Positions 6,112 through 7,265 of a stretch of 7,265 bases of DNA are shown here, piece by piece. Source of the DNA: a bacterium (lineage in GTDB: Bacteria > Bacteroidota > Bacteroidia > Cytophagales > Thermonemataceae); the NCBI GenBank assembly GCA_025362415.1, contig JANYGM010000463.1, forward strand, positions 1 to 7,265, read 5' to 3'. Both the position numbers and the translations under genes were made by a program. The notes beneath the pieces are model-generated. The model was not told the origin of the DNA. It ran no database searches and worked only from the letters and a program-made list of their open reading frames with translations. Positions within the stretch are counted from its first letter, which is position 1; every line of letters starts with the position of its first letter.

Positions 6112-6375
6112 ATGACAGATTTAGAATTTGATATTTTAGATGAATTATATTTTGTAGAAACTTTTGAAAATCTACACAAAAGACTTAATTTAGATAAAAT
6201 ATTGCTTAAAGATAGTTTGAAACAACTTTTGGGTATTGGCTGGATTAAATGCTTTTCTGAAAATAGAGAAGAAATTTTTACAGATTTAATAAATTTTACA
6301 GATTTTGAACAAAAATTTGATAAATATTCTTATCTCGCCACAAAAGCAGGACTAACAGCACATAATACACGCTAA
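6112..6375 (+). CDS. Small winged-helix-like protein, function unknown
   Basis: This is an 87-residue soluble protein that I do not assign to a named family. The predicted fold reads as winged helix-turn-helix: helix 1 TDLEFDILDELYF (2-14), helix 2 around FENLHKRLN (18-26), a putative recognition helix KILLKDSLKQLLGIGW (29-44), then a short beta wing (IKCFSENREEIFTDL). It ends YLATKAGLTAHNTR, a tail reminiscent of wHTH proteins. The pattern of alternating Leu/Ile and charged residues supports a real gene, and its codon use resembles the neighbours. There is no signal peptide, transmembrane helix or cysteine motif. It stands alone, divergent from the cysteine-cluster gene and convergent with the PorP/SprF-like gene. 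A DNA-binding role is inferred from the fold only. It could instead be a small structural or interaction protein. Confidence 0.7.
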   Translation: MTDLEFDILDELYFVETFENLHKRLNLDKILLKDSLKQLLGIGWIKCFSENREEIFTDLINFTDFEQKFDKYSYLATKAGLTAHNTR

Positions 6376-6376
6376 G

Positions 6377-6404
6377 GAATTGTGAATTTTTAATTGTGAA
6401 TTAA
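6377..6404 (+). repeat. Short heptad repeat run after the small gene
   Basis: Four 7-bp units can be read: GAATTGT, GAATTTT, TAATTGT, GAATTAA. Put differently, AATTGTGAATT occurs at 6378-6388 and 6392-6402, 14 bp apart. The run begins 2 bp after the stop codon at 6375 and has the same period as the blocks at 4276-4317 and 4398-4432. Confidence 0.5.
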
Positions 6405-6422
6405 ATACAAAAAAATTAATAA

Positions 6423-6599
6423 TAGAGTTTTTATTATTTGATTATCAAGTATTTAACAATAAATTGATATTAAAAAACCACCCCCAGCCCCTCCTTAGAA
6501 AGGAGGGGAGCAAGATTCCCCTCCTTCCTAAGGAGGGGTTAGGGGTGGTTACAAAATATTTTTTTATAACTACTTGATTATCAAGATATAAAAACTCTA
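6423..6599. repeat. Nested inverted-repeat element between convergent genes
   Basis: The outer arms of 29 bp at 6423-6451 and 6571-6599 match as inverted repeats at 25 of 29 positions, and each contains TTGATTATCAA. Inside them, 22-bp arms at 6476-6497 and 6529-6550 pair with one G-T wobble and one mismatch. The centre holds two tandem GC hairpins: CCCCTCCTT-AGA-AAGGAGGGG (6488-6508) and CCCCTCCTT-CCT-AAGGAGGGG (6518-6538). The four 9-bp blocks can therefore pair locally as two small hairpins or globally as one long stem. No transposase or coding frame is present. Its place between convergent genes fits a bidirectional terminator or a MITE- or REP-like dispersed element. Confidence 0.75.
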
Positions 6600-6608
6600 A
6601 TCAATCTT

Positions 6609-7265
6609 TTATCTTAATAAAATCATTTTAGCATTTTGGTTTGATTTTAGTCTTTGCAAAATAATTTTTGCAGGACTTATTTTGTTCAAAATCAAGTAAT
6701 TACGAATAACTCTCAAACGTCTTTCTGCATAGGTGCGCCCACGTCTTTCTTGGTCGTTTGTGCCAATAGTGATTTTAAGCAAAATATTAGGATATTTTCT
6801 TAATACAAGTAAAGTATTATCCAATATTTTTTGAGTTTTGGGAAGAAGGTCTGATTTTTCTTCTTCAAAAAGTAAATCTTCATCAAAAAGTGCTTTTTCT
6901 GCATCTGAAAGAGGAAAAATCTTCTGTGGTGTAATGATTTCTATAGGTTGTCTGATGATAATTTGTGTTCCTTCTACATATTCAATACGGTTGTTATTAC
7001 CACTAGAAAGTGGTACAGCACGTTTATTTTTGTTTCTATCTACAATATTTCGCCACGCCAATGAAATTTCTAAGGCATTACTTACTTGTCTTGAAGGCGC
7101 ATTACCTGCCAAAGAAATATCATAACTTATGCCAAAAGTATAATTAGGTTTCTCTAATTGCAAGCCAAAAACCGCAATTCCAGCCGTATTGTACCAAAGA
7201 CCTGCACCCACAAAAGAACGCCTTGCACCTTCATCAAAATTGTTGAAATAATAGCGTGCCAAACC
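6609..7265 (-). CDS. PorP/SprF-like outer-membrane protein fused to an OmpA-like domain (5' end outside window)
   Basis: This is a partial gene. The reading frame is open to the right window edge, so the true start, signal peptide and most of the barrel are missing and 218 codons are visible. In what follows, residue 1 is the Leu codon at 7260-7262. Residues ~1-71 (RRSFVGAGLWYN, FGLQLEKPNYTFGISYDIS, NALEISLAWRN) resemble the last strands of PorP/SprF-family proteins, outer-membrane components of or partners to type IX secretion and gliding. A basic and then acidic linker (~72-137) follows. Residues ~138-205 form an OmpA-like domain: LLPKTQKILDNTLLVLRKYP, ITIGTND (164-170), then AERRLRVIRNYLI and ISPAKIILQRL. 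D170 and R182 align with the Asp and Arg that bind diaminopimelate in OmpA domains, though the loop between them appears about three residues short. The likely role is an outer-membrane protein anchored to peptidoglycan. The barrel assignment is less certain than the OmpA-like one. Confidence 0.75.
   Translation of the reverse strand, partial: GLARYYFNNFDEGARRSFVGAGLWYNTAGIAVFGLQLEKPNYTFGISYDISLAGNAPSRQVSNALEISLAWRNIVDRNKNKRAVPLSSGNNNRIEYVEGTQIIIRQPIEIITPQKIFPLSDAEKALFDEDLLFEEEKSDLLPKTQKILDNTLLVLRKYPNILLKITIGTNDQERRGRTYAERRLRVIRNYLILNKISPAKIILQRLKSNQNAKMILLR

Noticed and set aside
6838..7125. Plus-strand open frame of 95 codons opposite the PorP/SprF-OmpA gene
   Set aside because: It overlaps the linker and barrel codons of the real gene and starts with a Ser/Lys-rich run that mirrors the acidic linker on the other strand.
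7260..7262. TTG as the true start codon of the right-edge gene
   Set aside because: The frame stays open to the window edge and the protein begins in the middle of barrel strands without a signal peptide, so the gene is cut by the window.

Overview
The window looks like chromosomal DNA of a Bacteroidota bacterium, most likely a Cytophagales-type marine or gliding lineage. The evidence is high A+T content, start codons without strong Shine-Dalgarno sequences, promoters of the Bacteroidota type (TTTG, a 19-nt gap, then TAnnTTTG, clearest at 4439-4469), a PorP/SprF-family type IX secretion outer-membrane protein at the right edge, a very large secreted lamin-tail-domain protein with a CHU_C/FlgD-like C-terminus, and the short Bacteroidota form of AMP nucleosidase. 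The genus is not resolved.

Layout. (1) 29-3472 (+): a 1147-residue secreted modular protein with a signal peptide, a jelly-roll-like N-terminal domain, three Ig-like/lamin-tail modules and an FTPNGDG...WDG C-terminal domain. (2) 3473-3828: a gene-free stretch rich in repeats. It holds two copies of a C-rich motif, a strong hairpin terminator, four tandem 21-bp units, a short GC hairpin and a likely promoter. (3) 3829-4278 (+): a secreted DUF1573 protein. (4) 4276-4432: blocks of degenerate 7-bp repeats in opposite orientation at the two ends of an AT-rich core, starting on the DUF1573 stop codon and ending just before the next promoter. (5) 4507-5286 (+): AMP nucleosidase, converging on (6) 5352-5969 (-): a YkgJ/CxxCxxCC cysteine-cluster protein, with a long hairpin between them. 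(7) 5970-6111: a divergent intergenic region with an inverted repeat. (8) 6112-6375 (+): a small winged-helix-like protein. (9) 6376-6608: a convergent intergenic region filled by a nested inverted-repeat element. (10) 6609-7265 (-): the C-terminal part of a PorP/SprF-like barrel protein fused to an OmpA-like peptidoglycan-binding domain, cut by the window edge.

The genes do not form one pathway. They are single-gene transcription units: a cell-surface theme (lamin-tail protein, DUF1573 protein, PorP/SprF-OmpA fusion) mixed with housekeeping genes (AMP nucleosidase, YkgJ family). No defence system, prophage, CRISPR array, transposase or RNA gene is visible. The most unusual content is the PorP/SprF-OmpA fusion and the structured non-coding repeats that occupy three of the gene gaps.
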